DNA of 64,000 nt from Microbacterium sp. B35-30 (GCF_010634855.1 NZ_MWLQ01000010.1:1-64000); one strand, 5' to 3'; shown: positions 24,181-33,477, numbered from the stretch's first letter. Notes: generated by a model from the letters alone, not told the origin. Program-made: numbers and translations.

Positions 24181-25707
24181 CTAATAGGCTCCATCCTTTG
24201 CAGTAACCGCGCGCAGCGTGCGCCAGAGGATGACCAAGTCGCCCGTGAGAGACCAGTTCTCCACGTAGTAGAGATCAAGCCTTATGGCGTCATCCCAGTC
24301 GAGGTCCGAGCGCCCACTGACCTGCCAGAGTCCGCTGATTCCCGGTCGCATGAAGAGGCGGCGGTGTGCGCCGTCCTCGTAGAGTGCCACCTCTGCAGCA
24401 ACCTGCGGGCGTGGTCCTACCAGGCTCATCGAGCCAGCGAGGACGTTGAAGAACTGCGGGAGTTCGTCCAGGGAGTGGCGGCGGATGAATTTACCGACGG
24501 GGGTGATCCGAGGATCGTTCGCCACCTTGAACAGCGGACGGTCGGAGGTCCCCTGTGCATCCAGCAGACCCTTCAACTGGTCATCGGCGCCGATGATCAT
24601 CGAGCGGAACTTCCACATCTTGAACGGCACGCGGTGGCGGCCGATGCGTTCCTGCCCGTAGAACAGGGGACCGCGACTCGTGGACTTCACCGCGATCGCG
24701 ACGGCGACCATGATCGGCGACGCAAGCAAAATGAGGACGAGCGCGCCGAACACATCGAAAGCGCGCTTGAGGAAGCGGTCGATGCCGGTGAGCTCGGGGT
24801 AGTCGACGTGGATGAGGGGGAGGCCAGCGACGGGGGTCGAATGGATGCGGGGGCCCGCGACGTCGGTGAGAGCCGGTGCCACGATCAGGCTGGCCTTACG
24901 CTCCTCAAGGCCCCACCCGAGCTCGCGCAGCTGCCGAGGAGTGAGCGTGTGATTTCCGGTGATGATTACGGTGTCGGCGCGCGCGCGGTCTACGTGACTG
25001 AGAAGGTGGTCCCAGCCGCCTATCACGGGGATATCGGCGGTCAGGCCGTGGGAGGTAGTGCCGCGCTCGGTGATCGCACCGACGATCTCGAGGCCGCAGC
25101 CGGGGTCACGCTGGATCTGCTCCGCAACATGGAGCGAGCTCGTGCGATCACCCACGAGCAGGGCATGGCTCAGGAGTCGTCCGCGCCGGCGACGCCCGAT
25201 GAGCCATTTGCGCCACAGCCAACGGCTGAGGATGAGAAGCACCCAGCCCGCGGGAAGGGCAACGAGCAGGTAGGAGCGGCCGATCGGCGCCTGCAAAGCG
25301 AAGGCGAGAATCGCGAACACGCCGAAGAAGGCAAAGGTTGCGTTGGTGACCCGCTTGTACTCCAGGGTTCCGGTGCCGATGACCTTGTAGTCGCGGGTAC
25401 CAAACAGGCGAAGGGACAGCGCCCACCCGAGCACCATCACGATCGACACGACCGAGTAAGCGACGGCGACATCCTCGTCAGGGATGCCGGCGATCACGAG
25501 ACGTGTGTCGGACCTGATCCGGATGAACTGCGCGCCGGACACGGTGATCGCGATCACGAGTGTGTCGGTAATCGAGAGAACCCTGGCGAAAAGGCGCTGC
25601 CAACGCCGAACGCGGGCGGCGGGCGAGAGGAGTTCGCGAAGGTCCGCCCTCTGCTGGACCTCGAGGGACGGCCGCTCAACGTGAGCAGGGAGCTCATCGA
25701 TGGCCAT
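24181..25707 (-). CDS. Undecaprenyl-phosphate sugar-1-phosphate transferase (EPS priming enzyme)
   Basis: 508 residues. Four N-terminal membrane helices, a CoA-binding-like domain (LLSHALLVGDRTSSLHVAEQ, DTVIITG), a fifth helix, then the catalytic bacterial sugar transferase domain: KRAFDVFGALVLILLASPIM, KMWKFRSM, FIRRHSLDELPQFFNVL, GSMSLVGPRPQ, KPGISG-like RPGISGLWQVSGRSD. This is the WbaP/WcaJ architecture that loads the first sugar phosphate on undecaprenyl phosphate. GGAG lies 9 nt before ATG 25707. It is the first gene of the minus-strand cassette. The sugar (glucose, galactose or other) cannot be told. Confidence 0.93.
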   Translation of the reverse strand: MAIDELPAHVERPSLEVQQRADLRELLSPAARVRRWQRLFARVLSITDTLVIAITVSGAQFIRIRSDTRLVIAGIPDEDVAVAYSVVSIVMVLGWALSLRLFGTRDYKVIGTGTLEYKRVTNATFAFFGVFAILAFALQAPIGRSYLLVALPAGWVLLILSRWLWRKWLIGRRRRGRLLSHALLVGDRTSSLHVAEQIQRDPGCGLEIVGAITERGTTSHGLTADIPVIGGWDHLLSHVDRARADTVIITGNHTLTPRQLRELGWGLEERKASLIVAPALTDVAGPRIHSTPVAGLPLIHVDYPELTGIDRFLKRAFDVFGALVLILLASPIMVAVAIAVKSTSRGPLFYGQERIGRHRVPFKMWKFRSMIIGADDQLKGLLDAQGTSDRPLFKVANDPRITPVGKFIRRHSLDELPQFFNVLAGSMSLVGPRPQVAAEVALYEDGAHRRLFMRPGISGLWQVSGRSDLDWDDAIRLDLYYVENWSLTGDLVILWRTLRAVTAKDGAY

Positions 25708-26108
25708 GGCTCAGCGCTCCATGAATGCGCGGCGTGCGCGGACTGTCACCTGACGATCATCTCCCCGAAGGCTCCCAACTCTCGGCGGGGTGAGCGACAG
25801 AAATCGCCCTTCCTGGTGAGAACGCTTTACGATACCGCACCGGCGGGCGCTTTCCTGGGAGCGGGGCGAGTGCGCGGGCAGGGTCCGGTGGGGCGGCTGC
25901 CTGTGCGCAAGACCGCGTGGGCGCGGCTCCTCGGGTCGTGCCGATGGTGCCTGTATATCTCGCGTAACGGTGGCCGCGATAAACCGCCCGATATCCGTTG
26001 TCGTTGCCCTCGTACACGATGGGGCCGCTCACCGCAAGCGCTAGTGGGGTACCGCGTAGAGACAGTTACTCTAGCCCGCCCAGCCCTGACAAAGGAAGGC
26101 GCGCGACG
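25708..26108. promoter_or_regulatory. Divergent promoter region
   Basis: 401 nt between the priming transferase (minus) and family member B (plus). A minus-strand -10-like TATCGT lies at 25829-25834, and a plus-strand -10-like TACTCT at about 26067-26072, ~40 nt before the TTG start. No clear -35 boxes. No gene can be supported here. Confidence 0.35.
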
Positions 26109-27962
26109 TTGGTCCGCAAGCCGAAGAGCGGCAGCCCGAGCCGCGACGGCGGCATCCCCTCGGATGATGCCGACAGTAACGGGCGCGCGCTCGATGAGTT
26201 CTTCGGGGGGGCCTCCGCGAGCACAGGGCGGCCGACCGACACGGTCGAAGAGGCCGACGCCCACGAGCGCCTCGCAGCATTCTTCGGTCAAGCCGCACAA
26301 CCTGATGCGCCGACATTGAGTGCTCGCACTGCCGAACCGGATCGCGAAGAGCCGGCCGCCGTGCTGCAGCCTCACTCGGCGGTCGTTACCGCGCCCGCGG
26401 TGCCGGCGCCCGGGCCGTCGGTTGATGCCGCGCACGTGGTGGCGACGCCTGACTCGTCGAGGGATGCCAGGCCCGCCGTGCCGAGCCCCGACTCGTCGAT
26501 CGGGGTCGACCCAGTCGAGGATCCGGAAGCGGCGGTGCTGCCGGAGGATCTGCGAACTCCCCCGGAGGATGTCGACGCGTTGATTGCCCCGCACGGCGAT
26601 GATGACCTCTTCCGCCTTGACCGCGACGGGGAACCGTTCCTTGACGGCGACGAGGATCCGTTCCTTCACGGCCCCGAGGATCCGTTCCTTGACGGCCACG
26701 AGCATCCCTTCCTTGACCGCGAGGAGGATCCCTTCCTTGACGGCGAGGAGGATCCCTTTCTTGACGGCGAGGAGGATCCGTTCCTTGACGCCGACATACA
26801 GGCCCTGTTCGGCGAGCTCGCCGAAGAGGACGACCCGGCGGAACCGCCGATCACTGGACCCACCGTCGCGGCTGCGGTCGTCGCACCCGTCGAGCCGACC
26901 TCCGCGCCGCGCACGAAACGTCAGAGCAAGCGAGCTGCGAAGTCGGCGGCCGCCACGCCGCAGCTCGAGGGCCACTTCGCGTCGACGCCCCACGGCCGGG
27001 GCGTCTGGAGGAGAGGGGCGTGGTGGGCCGTCGGAGTCGCGGTGGCCGTCGTCGGTCTTCTCCTCGCGGGCAGCGTCTACGTCGCGCAGATCACTCCCGC
27101 GCAGGAGGGAGAGCTGCGCGCGGCCGTTGTGGAGTTCCAGAACGCCGCCGACGCCGCGAAGGAGCCCGTTTCGGCGCTGGATGCTGCGTACGCCCAGTAC
27201 GAGACGACGGCAGCCGCTGCCCGGGCTGCTGCCGACAGCGCGGGCCCGGCGCTCGCGGCTGTCGCCGGCATGGCCGATCAGCCGACGCTCGACGCAGCGA
27301 CAGCGGCCCACGTGGCGCTCGTCGCGCTTCTCGACAACACGAAGCTGCCCGAGAGGCCCGCGGACTACACCCCGCCGGCCGTCGAGACGATCGACGACCC
27401 CACTGCTGCCGACGCCGCGGCGTCCGACGCGCGCGAGTATGCGGCCACCGTCGAAGACGTCACCGCGGAGGTCGTCGCCGCGACCGAGGGGGTGACCCAG
27501 AAGGCCACAGCGCTCGCCGAGGCGAAGCGCGCGCTCGGGGCGAGCCTGCCGGCGACGGCGGAGGCCATCAGTCTGGAGAATCCGCTCGCGCTGCGGTCGT
27601 TCCGCGACGCCGTCATCGCCGCGGCGGCCGCAGTCGTCGCCGCTCAAGCCGCGGGCGGCAGCGGCGATGGCGAGCTGCTCGCGTATGCCGCGGCCGTAAC
27701 GGCCCTGCGCGCCGACCAGGTGCGTGCCGAGCAGGTCGGCACGTCGCGCCGTTCCACGGCCCCGAATCCCGCGCCCGCGCCCCAGCCGAGGACCGAGCCG
27801 GCGCCTGCCCCGGCGCCAGCACCCGCACCGGCCCCAGCCCCCGCACCGGCGCCCGACCCAGCGCCCGCCCCGGCACCGGACCCAGCGCCCGCGCCCGCAC
27901 CGGACCCGGACCCAGCGCCGGCCCCACCACCCCCGCCGCCACCCACCGAGCCGACGCCTTAG
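26109..27962 (+). CDS. Membrane-anchored helical protein with octapeptide repeats and Ala-Pro tail (family member B)
   Basis: 617 residues from a TTG at 26109 with AAAGGAAGG 9 nt upstream; the longer ATG frame from 25998 has no site. The cytoplasmic part (~300 residues) is acidic and contains seven 8-residue repeats of the EDPFLDGE type. A transmembrane helix follows (WWAVGVAVAVVGLLLAGSVY), then a ~240-residue Ala-rich helical region with LAAVAGMADQPTL, GASLPATAEAISLENPL and AAAVTALRADQVRAEQ, shared with the proteins at 11601 and 30769. The end is ~70 residues of Ala-Pro/Asp-Pro. No known domain. Placed next to the priming transferase, divergently transcribed. The Pro tail could span the cell wall. 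Confidence 0.8.
   Translation: MVRKPKSGSPSRDGGIPSDDADSNGRALDEFFGGASASTGRPTDTVEEADAHERLAAFFGQAAQPDAPTLSARTAEPDREEPAAVLQPHSAVVTAPAVPAPGPSVDAAHVVATPDSSRDARPAVPSPDSSIGVDPVEDPEAAVLPEDLRTPPEDVDALIAPHGDDDLFRLDRDGEPFLDGDEDPFLHGPEDPFLDGHEHPFLDREEDPFLDGEEDPFLDGEEDPFLDADIQALFGELAEEDDPAEPPITGPTVAAAVVAPVEPTSAPRTKRQSKRAAKSAAATPQLEGHFASTPHGRGVWRRGAWWAVGVAVAVVGLLLAGSVYVAQITPAQEGELRAAVVEFQNAADAAKEPVSALDAAYAQYETTAAAARAAADSAGPALAAVAGMADQPTLDAATAAHVALVALLDNTKLPERPADYTPPAVETIDDPTAADAAASDAREYAATVEDVTAEVVAATEGVTQKATALAEAKRALGASLPATAEAISLENPLALRSFRDAVIAAAAAVVAAQAAGGSGDGELLAYAAAVTALRADQVRAEQVGTSRRSTAPNPAPAPQPRTEPAPAPAPAPAPAPAPAPAPDPAPAPAPDPAPAPAPDPDPAPAPPPPPPPTEPTP
26625..26792. repeat. Seven 24-bp in-frame tandem repeats
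   Basis: Units of the form GAGGATCCSTTCCTTGACGG encode E-D-P-F-L-D-G-E repeats inside family member B. The last three or four units are almost identical at DNA level, so the count probably changes by slippage or recombination. Confidence 0.85.
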
Positions 27963-28009
27963 CGGCGTGGCGCTGCTCGCATGGTGAGAACCCGCGGTAT
28001 TGCGCGCGT

Positions 28010-28038
28010 TTGGCTGCGGCATCCGTCTGGCGTACTAT
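28010..28038 (+). promoter_or_regulatory. SigA-type promoter of the rplM operon
   Basis: TTGGCT at 28010-28015 and TACTAT at 28033-28038 with a 17-nt spacer. Predicted start near 28045 gives a ~160-nt leader, which begins with a GGTGCC/GGCACC hairpin and carries a palindromic-repeat arm at 28106-28138. Confidence 0.6.
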
Positions 28039-28105
28039 GGATCTTTGGTGCCTGCTCAGCTGACCCGGCACCACGAACGTGAGCCCTCCACTGGCGTGTT
28101 CCCAG

Positions 28106-28138
28106 GCGTTTCGTCTCGCTTCGCTCGCTCAACGACCG
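28106..28138. repeat. Half unit of the palindromic repeat in the rplM leader
   Basis: GCGTTTCGTCTCGCTTCGC through CTCAACGACCG, a shortened left arm of the repeat found at 1-1230, placed within the predicted untranslated leader of rplM. Confidence 0.8.
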
Positions 28139-28205
28139 AAGCAAGGAACCACCCCGGAGTGGGATTCACGAACCTCTCCGTTCGAATCAAGAAAGCAGCA
28201 CTACT

Positions 28206-28652
28206 GTGACGCGCACTTACACCCCCAAGGCTGGCGAAGCCCAGCGCGAGTGGCTGGTCATCGACGCGACTGACGTCGTTCTCGGCCGTCTCGCCTCGCA
28301 CGCCGCCGTCCTCCTCCGCGGCAAGCACAAGCCGACGTTCGCCCCGCACATCGACCAGGGCGACTTCGTCATCATCATCAACGCCGAGAAGGTCGCCCTG
28401 ACGGGCCAGAAGCTCGAGCAGAAGAAGGCCTACCGCCACTCGGGCTACCCGGGCGGCCTCAAGTCGGTCACCTACTCGGAGCTCCTCGAGAAGAACCCCG
28501 TCCGCGCCGTGGAGAAGGCCGTCCGCGGCATGCTCCCGAAGAACTCGCTCGGCCGCGACCAGCTGGCGAAGCTCAAGGTGTACCGCGGTGCCGAGCACCC
28601 GCACGCCGCGCAGAAGCCCACCGCGTACGTTTTCGACCAGGTCGCCCAGTAA
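28206..28652 (+). CDS. rplM: 50S ribosomal protein L13
   Basis: 148 residues, the usual size. Recognised by [38 protein letters not shown], the [11 protein letters not shown] segment and [14 protein letters not shown]13 is one of the first proteins to bind 23S rRNA during assembly. The GTG start at 28206 follows a GAAAGCAG site. It is first in the conserved rplM-rpsI-glmM order; rpsI starts 25 nt after its stop. High use of C-ending codons (AAG, CTC, GAC) fits strong expression. Confidence 0.98.
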   Translation: MTRTYTPKAGEAQREWLVIDATDVVLGRLASHAAVLLRGKHKPTFAPHIDQGDFVIIINAEKVALTGQKLEQKKAYRHSGYPGGLKSVTYSELLEKNPVRAVEKAVRGMLPKNSLGRDQLAKLKVYRGAEHPHAAQKPTAYVFDQVAQ

Positions 28653-28677
28653 GCGCCGCAGAGACAAGGACACACTG

Positions 28678-29154
28678 ATGGCGAACATCGAAGAAGAAAC
28701 CACCAACTACTCGACCGAGACCCCGCTCGACGAGACCGTGACCCCCGTCGAGCGCCCCGTGCTCTCGGTGTCGGGTGCGGCCGTCGGCCGTCGCAAGCAG
28801 GCCATCGCCCGCGTGCGCGTCATCCCCGGCTCGGGCACCATCACCGTCAACGGCCGTGCGTTCGAGGACTACTTCCCGAACAAGCTGCACCAGCAGCTCA
28901 TCACCGACCCGTTCACGGTGCTCAACCTCACCGACGCGTACGACGTCATCGTGCGCATCTCGGGCGGTGGCCCCTCGGGCCAGGCCGGCGCGCTGCGTCT
29001 CGGCATCGCCCGTGCGCTGAACGAGATCGACACCGAGAACAACCGCCCGACCCTCAAGAAGGCCGGCTTCCTCTCGCGCGACGCCCGCGTCATCGAGCGC
29101 AAGAAGGCCGGTCTCAAGAAGGCCCGCAAGGCTCCGCAGTACTCGAAGCGCTGA
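28678..29154 (+). CDS. rpsI: 30S ribosomal protein S9
   Basis: 158 residues from ATG 28678 with AAGGA upstream. The first ~35 residues are an acidic extension ([20 protein letters not shown]) commonly seen in actinobacterial S9. The conserved core starts at [20 protein letters not shown] and ends with the invariant basic tail KAPQYSKR, whose last Arg reaches the P-site tRNA. Co-transcribed with rplM, and followed after 16 nt by glmM. Confidence 0.98.
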   Translation: MANIEEETTNYSTETPLDETVTPVERPVLSVSGAAVGRRKQAIARVRVIPGSGTITVNGRAFEDYFPNKLHQQLITDPFTVLNLTDAYDVIVRISGGGPSGQAGALRLGIARALNEIDTENNRPTLKKAGFLSRDARVIERKKAGLKKARKAPQYSKR

Positions 29155-29170
29155 TCGGCTTCACCTCCGT

Positions 29171-30529
29171 ATGCCGATCTTTGGCACGGACGGGGTGAGG
29201 GGGCTGGCCAACGGCCCCCTCACCGCCGATCTCGCACTGTCCCTGGCCCAGGCGACCGCCGTCGTCCTGGGCCAGGGCCGTACTGCCGAGGCGCGTCGCG
29301 CCGCCGGCAAGCGCCTGAGCGCGGTCGTCGCGCGCGACCCCCGGGTGTCGGGCGAGTTCCTCTCGGCCGCCGTCGAGGCAGGGCTCGCATCCTCGGGCGT
29401 CGACGTCTACGACGCCGGCGTGCTGCCGACGCCCGCGGCGGCCTTCCTGATCGCCGACATCGATGCCGACTTCGGCGTCATGGTGTCGGCATCCCACAAT
29501 CCCGCCGCCGACAACGGCATCAAGATCTTCGCGCGCGGCGGCGTCAAGCTGCCCGACATCGTGGAAGCACGCATCGAGCGCGCCATGGACGGACAGAAGC
29601 TGCTGCCGACCGGCGCCGCCGTCGGCCGCATCCGCCGGTTCGCCGACGCCGAAGACCGCTACGTCGTGCATCTGCTCGGCTCGCTGCCGAATCGCCTCGA
29701 CGGCCTGCACGTCGTGCTGGACTGCGCGCACGGCGCGGCATCCGGAGTCTCTCCTGAGACCTTCCGCGACGCGGGTGCCCGGGTCACCGTCATCGGCGCC
29801 GACCCCGACGGCTTCAACATCAACGACGGCGTGGGCTCGACGCACCTCGACGTGCTGTCGAAGGCGGTCGTGGCGCACGGCGCCGACGTGGGCATCGCGC
29901 ACGACGGTGACGCCGACCGCTGCCTCGCGGTCGATGCGAACGGCAAGATCGTCGACGGCGACCAGATCATGGCGATCCTCGCGGTGTCGATGAAGAGCCG
30001 CGGTCGCCTCGCCGACGACACGCTCGTCGCCACCGTGATGAGCAACCTCGGCCTGCACCGCGCCATGTCGGCCCACGGCATCCGCGTCGAGACCACCGCC
30101 GTCGGCGACCGCTACGTGCTCGAGCGCATGAACGAGGGCGGCTTCGCGCTCGGCGGCGAGCAGTCCGGCCACGTCATCATGAGCGAGTACGCGACCACCG
30201 GCGACGGTGTGCTCACCGGCCTGCACCTGGTCGCCGAGATGGCCCGCACGGGCAAGACTCTCGCCGAGCTCGCCTCGATCATGACCGTGTACCCGCAGGT
30301 GCTCGTGAACGTCCGCGGGGTCGACCGCACGCGTGCGGGCTCCGACGACGTGGTCCAGGATGCCGTCGCCCGCGCCACCGCCGAGCTCGGCCTCTCGGGG
30401 CGCGTGCTGCTGCGGCCGTCGGGCACGGAGGAGATGGTGCGCGTGATGGTCGAGGCGGGGTCCGAGGACGACGCCCGCCGCCACGCGGACGCGCTCGCCG
30501 AGGTCGTGCGGGAGCGACTGGCCCTGTAA
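29171..30529 (+). CDS. glmM: Phosphoglucosamine mutase
   Basis: 452 residues. Converts glucosamine-6-phosphate to glucosamine-1-phosphate for UDP-GlcNAc and peptidoglycan. N-terminal [11 protein letters not shown], the active-site SASHNP loop with the phosphoserine at about 108, the metal-binding DGDADR near 245-250, the sugar-binding GGEQSGHVI loop, and the C-terminal [14 protein letters not shown] phosphate-binding loop are all intact. The start overlaps no other gene; spacing from rpsI is 16 nt. Position after rpsI is conserved in Actinobacteria. A stem-loop follows the stop codon. Confidence 0.97.
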   Translation: MPIFGTDGVRGLANGPLTADLALSLAQATAVVLGQGRTAEARRAAGKRLSAVVARDPRVSGEFLSAAVEAGLASSGVDVYDAGVLPTPAAAFLIADIDADFGVMVSASHNPAADNGIKIFARGGVKLPDIVEARIERAMDGQKLLPTGAAVGRIRRFADAEDRYVVHLLGSLPNRLDGLHVVLDCAHGAASGVSPETFRDAGARVTVIGADPDGFNINDGVGSTHLDVLSKAVVAHGADVGIAHDGDADRCLAVDANGKIVDGDQIMAILAVSMKSRGRLADDTLVATVMSNLGLHRAMSAHGIRVETTAVGDRYVLERMNEGGFALGGEQSGHVIMSEYATTGDGVLTGLHLVAEMARTGKTLAELASIMTVYPQVLVNVRGVDRTRAGSDDVVQDAVARATAELGLSGRVLLRPSGTEEMVRVMVEAGSEDDARRHADALAEVVRERLAL

Positions 30530-30544
30530 CCGAGGATTCGCGAA

Positions 30545-30585
30545 AGGGTAGATTTCCGCCGCCGGTCGGTGCGGAACTCTACCCT
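30545..30585. terminator. Inverted repeat after glmM
   Basis: AGGGTAGATTTCCGC (30545-30559) pairs with GCGGAACTCTACCCT (30571-30585) with one mismatch and an 11-nt loop. No long T-run follows (CTCGGGATTCGTCTTGTTT). Likely the end of the rplM-rpsI-glmM transcript. Its right half recurs at 48381-48411, so it also belongs to a dispersed repeat family. The remaining 30586-30768 holds only the promoter region of the next gene. Confidence 0.55.
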
Positions 30586-30768
30586 CTCGGGATTCGTCTT
30601 GTTTCCTGGGGCTGCGCGGCGCCGGCGCGGCGCCGGCGGTGGGCGGTCGACCCGACAGGGTGACCGTCCCGATCTGGTGACCCCACTGACCAGGGGAAAA
30701 CCCCCATGCTGCACGCGCCGTCGCGGACGTACACTGGCGTCCTCTCAGCGATGAGGACGGAGGTGAGC

Positions 30769-32538
30769 ATGGGACTTCGGGGGAAGACCAGCGCACCGCA
30801 GGGCGGTCCGTCGCGGCCACACGACGAGCACGACGACGACCTCGAGGCGGAACGCGAGCGCGAAGCGGCGCTCGCCCGACTGTTCGGCCCGCTCTGCATG
30901 GGGGAACGGCAGCAGCCGATTGCCGTCGCCGCTGCCAGCGCCCGCATCATGGCGCATCACGGTGCCGCCGCGGCGTCGGTTCCGGCGACCGCGCCGACCG
31001 TGGGCGCCCTGATAGCGGTCTCGCCAGCCCGTGTCACGGCTGTCGCGCCGGCTCCGGCGCCGGCGCCCGCCGTCGCGGTGTCGCCCGACGCGCAGATCGT
31101 CCGCCCGGTGAAGCCGGCTGTGGCCGTGGCGGCGTCCGAGGCGCCCAGCGCTCGCCCGGCGGAGCCGGCTCCGGCCGTGGCGGCATCGTCCGAGACGCCG
31201 ATCGCTCGCCCGGCGACGTCGGCCCCGCCGCTTCCGCCCCCCATTGTCGCTGCGACCCTGCCGACAGGCGTCGCCGCGGCCATTGCCGTAACCGCCGAAA
31301 CCGGCGGCGATTCCCTCGCCACTGGGGGACCCGCGGCGAGCGCGCCCGGATCAGGGGACAGTCCCCGCGCGCTCGCCGCGATGGGTCCAGAGGGCCGAGC
31401 GCCCGCCCCCGTCGACCATCAGGTCCTCCCTCCGCGCACGGCAGCGCTCGCGGTCGCACCACTCGTCGAGGCGCAGCGGCCGGCACCGCCGAACTCGGCC
31501 GGGACCGCGCCCCGGACCAGACGCCCCGCACGACGGAGTGCGGCCGCGCGCTGGGGGCTGGTGGCGGCATCCGTCATCGTCGTCGGAGCTCTCGCGACCG
31601 CCGGAACCGTCACCGTGCAGTCGGCCATGGCCCGCGACCGCCTCGCGGCCGCCGTCGCGGAGCTCGACGTGGCCGAAGCGGGCGTCGTCGCGGCGCAAGC
31701 CGACCTCGACGCGGCGATCGTCGAGGACGCCGCGCTCGGCGCTGCCGGCGACGCCGCTGTCGCCGCCACCGAACCCGTCCTCGCCCAGCTCGGAGGGATC
31801 AGCGACGACGCGGCGCTTCAGGAAGCGCAGGTGGCGTTCGACGAGCTGATCGCGGAGGGCGGCGTCTCGCCCGTCGCCGGCCCGGACGCATCGGCGCGGA
31901 CGGGAGCCGACACGACGGATGTCGAGGCCGTCGCCGCTGCCACGGACGACGCCGATGGATTCCGCGCCGACCTCGTCGCTGCGGCGTCCGATGTTCGCGC
32001 CGGCTCCGCGGCGCTGCAGGGCCGGATCGATGCGCTGCACGCGGCGCTCCTCGCGCTCGGCGCGACGCTGCCGACCTCTGCGGATCGGATCGCCGCCGAG
32101 AACCCGCTGCCCGGGGCCGAGCTGCGAGCCGCTGTGCTCGGCGCAGCGGCGGCAGCCGCGGCGGCACGCGAGGACGCCGGCGCCCTCGCGGCGATGGGCT
32201 CGTACGCGGGCGCGGTGGCTGCGCTGCGCGGCGAGCAGGAGCGGCTCGCCGCCGAGCAGCAGCGACTGCGCGAGCTGGAGCAGCAACGCGCGGCGCAGCG
32301 GCAGCGGTCACAGCAGTCCACAGGCCAGACGTCGGCTCCAGCACCCGCGCCGGACCAGGGTTCTGCGCCGCAGACGCCGTCCGCCCCGTCGCCGCAGCCC
32401 GACCCACAGCCGCAGCCCGACCCACAGCCGGAGCCCGACCCGCAGCCGGAGCCGGAACCGGAACCGGAACCGGAACCCGGACCGGACCCCGGCCCGGGCA
32501 ATGGCTGGCCCTGGGGGCCGTGGCCCGGGCAGGGCTGA
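30769..32538 (+). CDS. Membrane-anchored helical protein with Gln/Glu-Pro tail (family member C)
   Basis: 589 residues from ATG 30769, chosen for GGAGG 5 nt upstream; TACACT at 30730-30735 is a possible -10 box. The cytoplasmic part (~260 residues) is acidic at first (HDEHDDDLEAERERE) and then Ala/Pro-rich. A transmembrane helix (VAASVIVVGALATAGTVTV) is followed by a helical domain with VLAQLGGISDDAALQEA, GATLPTSADRIAAENPLPG and GAVAALRGEQERLAAEQ, homologous to the proteins at 11601 and 26109. A Gln/Arg coil and a PDPQPEPEPEP tail ending in a Trp/Gly-rich tip (GNGWPWGPWPGQG) complete it. No known domain; it stands alone between glmM and a stress protein. Confidence 0.8.
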   Translation: MGLRGKTSAPQGGPSRPHDEHDDDLEAEREREAALARLFGPLCMGERQQPIAVAAASARIMAHHGAAAASVPATAPTVGALIAVSPARVTAVAPAPAPAPAVAVSPDAQIVRPVKPAVAVAASEAPSARPAEPAPAVAASSETPIARPATSAPPLPPPIVAATLPTGVAAAIAVTAETGGDSLATGGPAASAPGSGDSPRALAAMGPEGRAPAPVDHQVLPPRTAALAVAPLVEAQRPAPPNSAGTAPRTRRPARRSAAARWGLVAASVIVVGALATAGTVTVQSAMARDRLAAAVAELDVAEAGVVAAQADLDAAIVEDAALGAAGDAAVAATEPVLAQLGGISDDAALQEAQVAFDELIAEGGVSPVAGPDASARTGADTTDVEAVAAATDDADGFRADLVAAASDVRAGSAALQGRIDALHAALLALGATLPTSADRIAAENPLPGAELRAAVLGAAAAAAAAREDAGALAAMGSYAGAVAALRGEQERLAAEQQRLRELEQQRAAQRQRSQQSTGQTSAPAPAPDQGSAPQTPSAPSPQPDPQPQPDPQPEPDPQPEPEPEPEPEPGPDPGPGNGWPWGPWPGQG

Positions 32539-32637
32539 GGCGGCGCACCCGGCCGCGCTCCCTCGACAGCGCGCAGACGGCGCTCCCGGCCGCGCTCCTC
32601 GTCACCACTACTCTGAGGGCATCCGAGAGGAGACATC

Positions 32638-33477
32638 GTGGTCGAACCCATCGTCGTCGGAGTCACAGACGCGCCCGCCGCGCTGCGGGCGGTGGAATGG
32701 GCGGTGAGACGCGCGTCGGCCCATCGCCTTCCCCTCAAGCTCATCGAGGTCGTGGGCGGCGCGGTCGGCGCGATCGGCGAGGACGAGGTCCTCGAGCGCG
32801 CGGTCGCGGAAGCGCGCGAACGCGTCGAGGCCACGGCATCCGCTCTCCCTCGGCTCGGTCTGAAGGTGTACATGAGGGTCGATCGCGGCAATCCGGTCGA
32901 GGTGTTGACGGATGCCTCGGCCCACGCGTCGCTGCTGGTGCTCGGGAGCGATCACCAGGGCGGATCCGGGGGACGCCGCGGCGCGCACGGGCAGCGGCTC
33001 GCCGCCGGGGCGCAGTGCCCGGTCGTGGTCGTGCCCGACGTGGACGTGTCGAAGCGCACCGGGGTGGTGGTGGGCGTCGACGGCTCACCCGCGTCGGAGA
33101 AGGCGATCGCGTTCGCGGCCGCGGAGGCGGATCGCCTGGGTGAGCCGCTGATTGCCGTTGCCGTGTGGACCCCGCTCGAGGCGCCGCGCAACATGGCGGC
33201 CGTCTACCCCGCGGAGTATCTCGAGAACATGGAGAAGCTCACCGCCGAGGCCCTCGGCCTGTCGCTCGCCGGGCTCAGCTCGCAGTACCCCGACCTCGAG
33301 ATCCAGCGTCGTGTCGAGCGGGGGTATCCGTCGCAGATCATCAACGACCTCGCAGCCTCGGCGCGCCTCGCGGTGGTCGGGTCGCACGGACGCGGCGCGC
33401 TGGCACGCTTCCTGCTCGGTTCTGTCAGCCAGGACGTGCTCAGCCGGCTTGCGACCGTCACCGCCGTCGTGCGCTGA
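32638..33477 (+). CDS. Tandem universal stress protein
   Basis: 279 residues, two UspA domains (about 1-140 and 141-279). The second domain has a full ATP-binding loop (GSHGRGALARFLLGSVSQDV, the G-2x-G-9x-G-S pattern). In the first domain the loop is replaced by a Gly/Arg/His-rich stretch (GSDHQGGSGGRRGAHGQRL), so nucleotide binding is probably limited to one half. Cytoplasmic; tandem Usps in Actinobacteria respond to dormancy or energy stress. The GTG start at 32638 follows GAGAGGAG. It appears monocistronic, with no link to either neighbour. Confidence 0.9.
   Translation: MVEPIVVGVTDAPAALRAVEWAVRRASAHRLPLKLIEVVGGAVGAIGEDEVLERAVAEARERVEATASALPRLGLKVYMRVDRGNPVEVLTDASAHASLLVLGSDHQGGSGGRRGAHGQRLAAGAQCPVVVVPDVDVSKRTGVVVGVDGSPASEKAIAFAAAEADRLGEPLIAVAVWTPLEAPRNMAAVYPAEYLENMEKLTAEALGLSLAGLSSQYPDLEIQRRVERGYPSQIINDLAASARLAVVGSHGRGALARFLLGSVSQDVLSRLATVTAVVR

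Noticed and set aside
24085..26319. 744-aa plus-strand frame over the priming transferase
   Set aside because: Antisense shadow of a gene with all catalytic motifs intact.
28160..28205. tRNA-like TTCGAATC before rplM
   Set aside because: No acceptor or anticodon stems can be folded around it; it is leader sequence.
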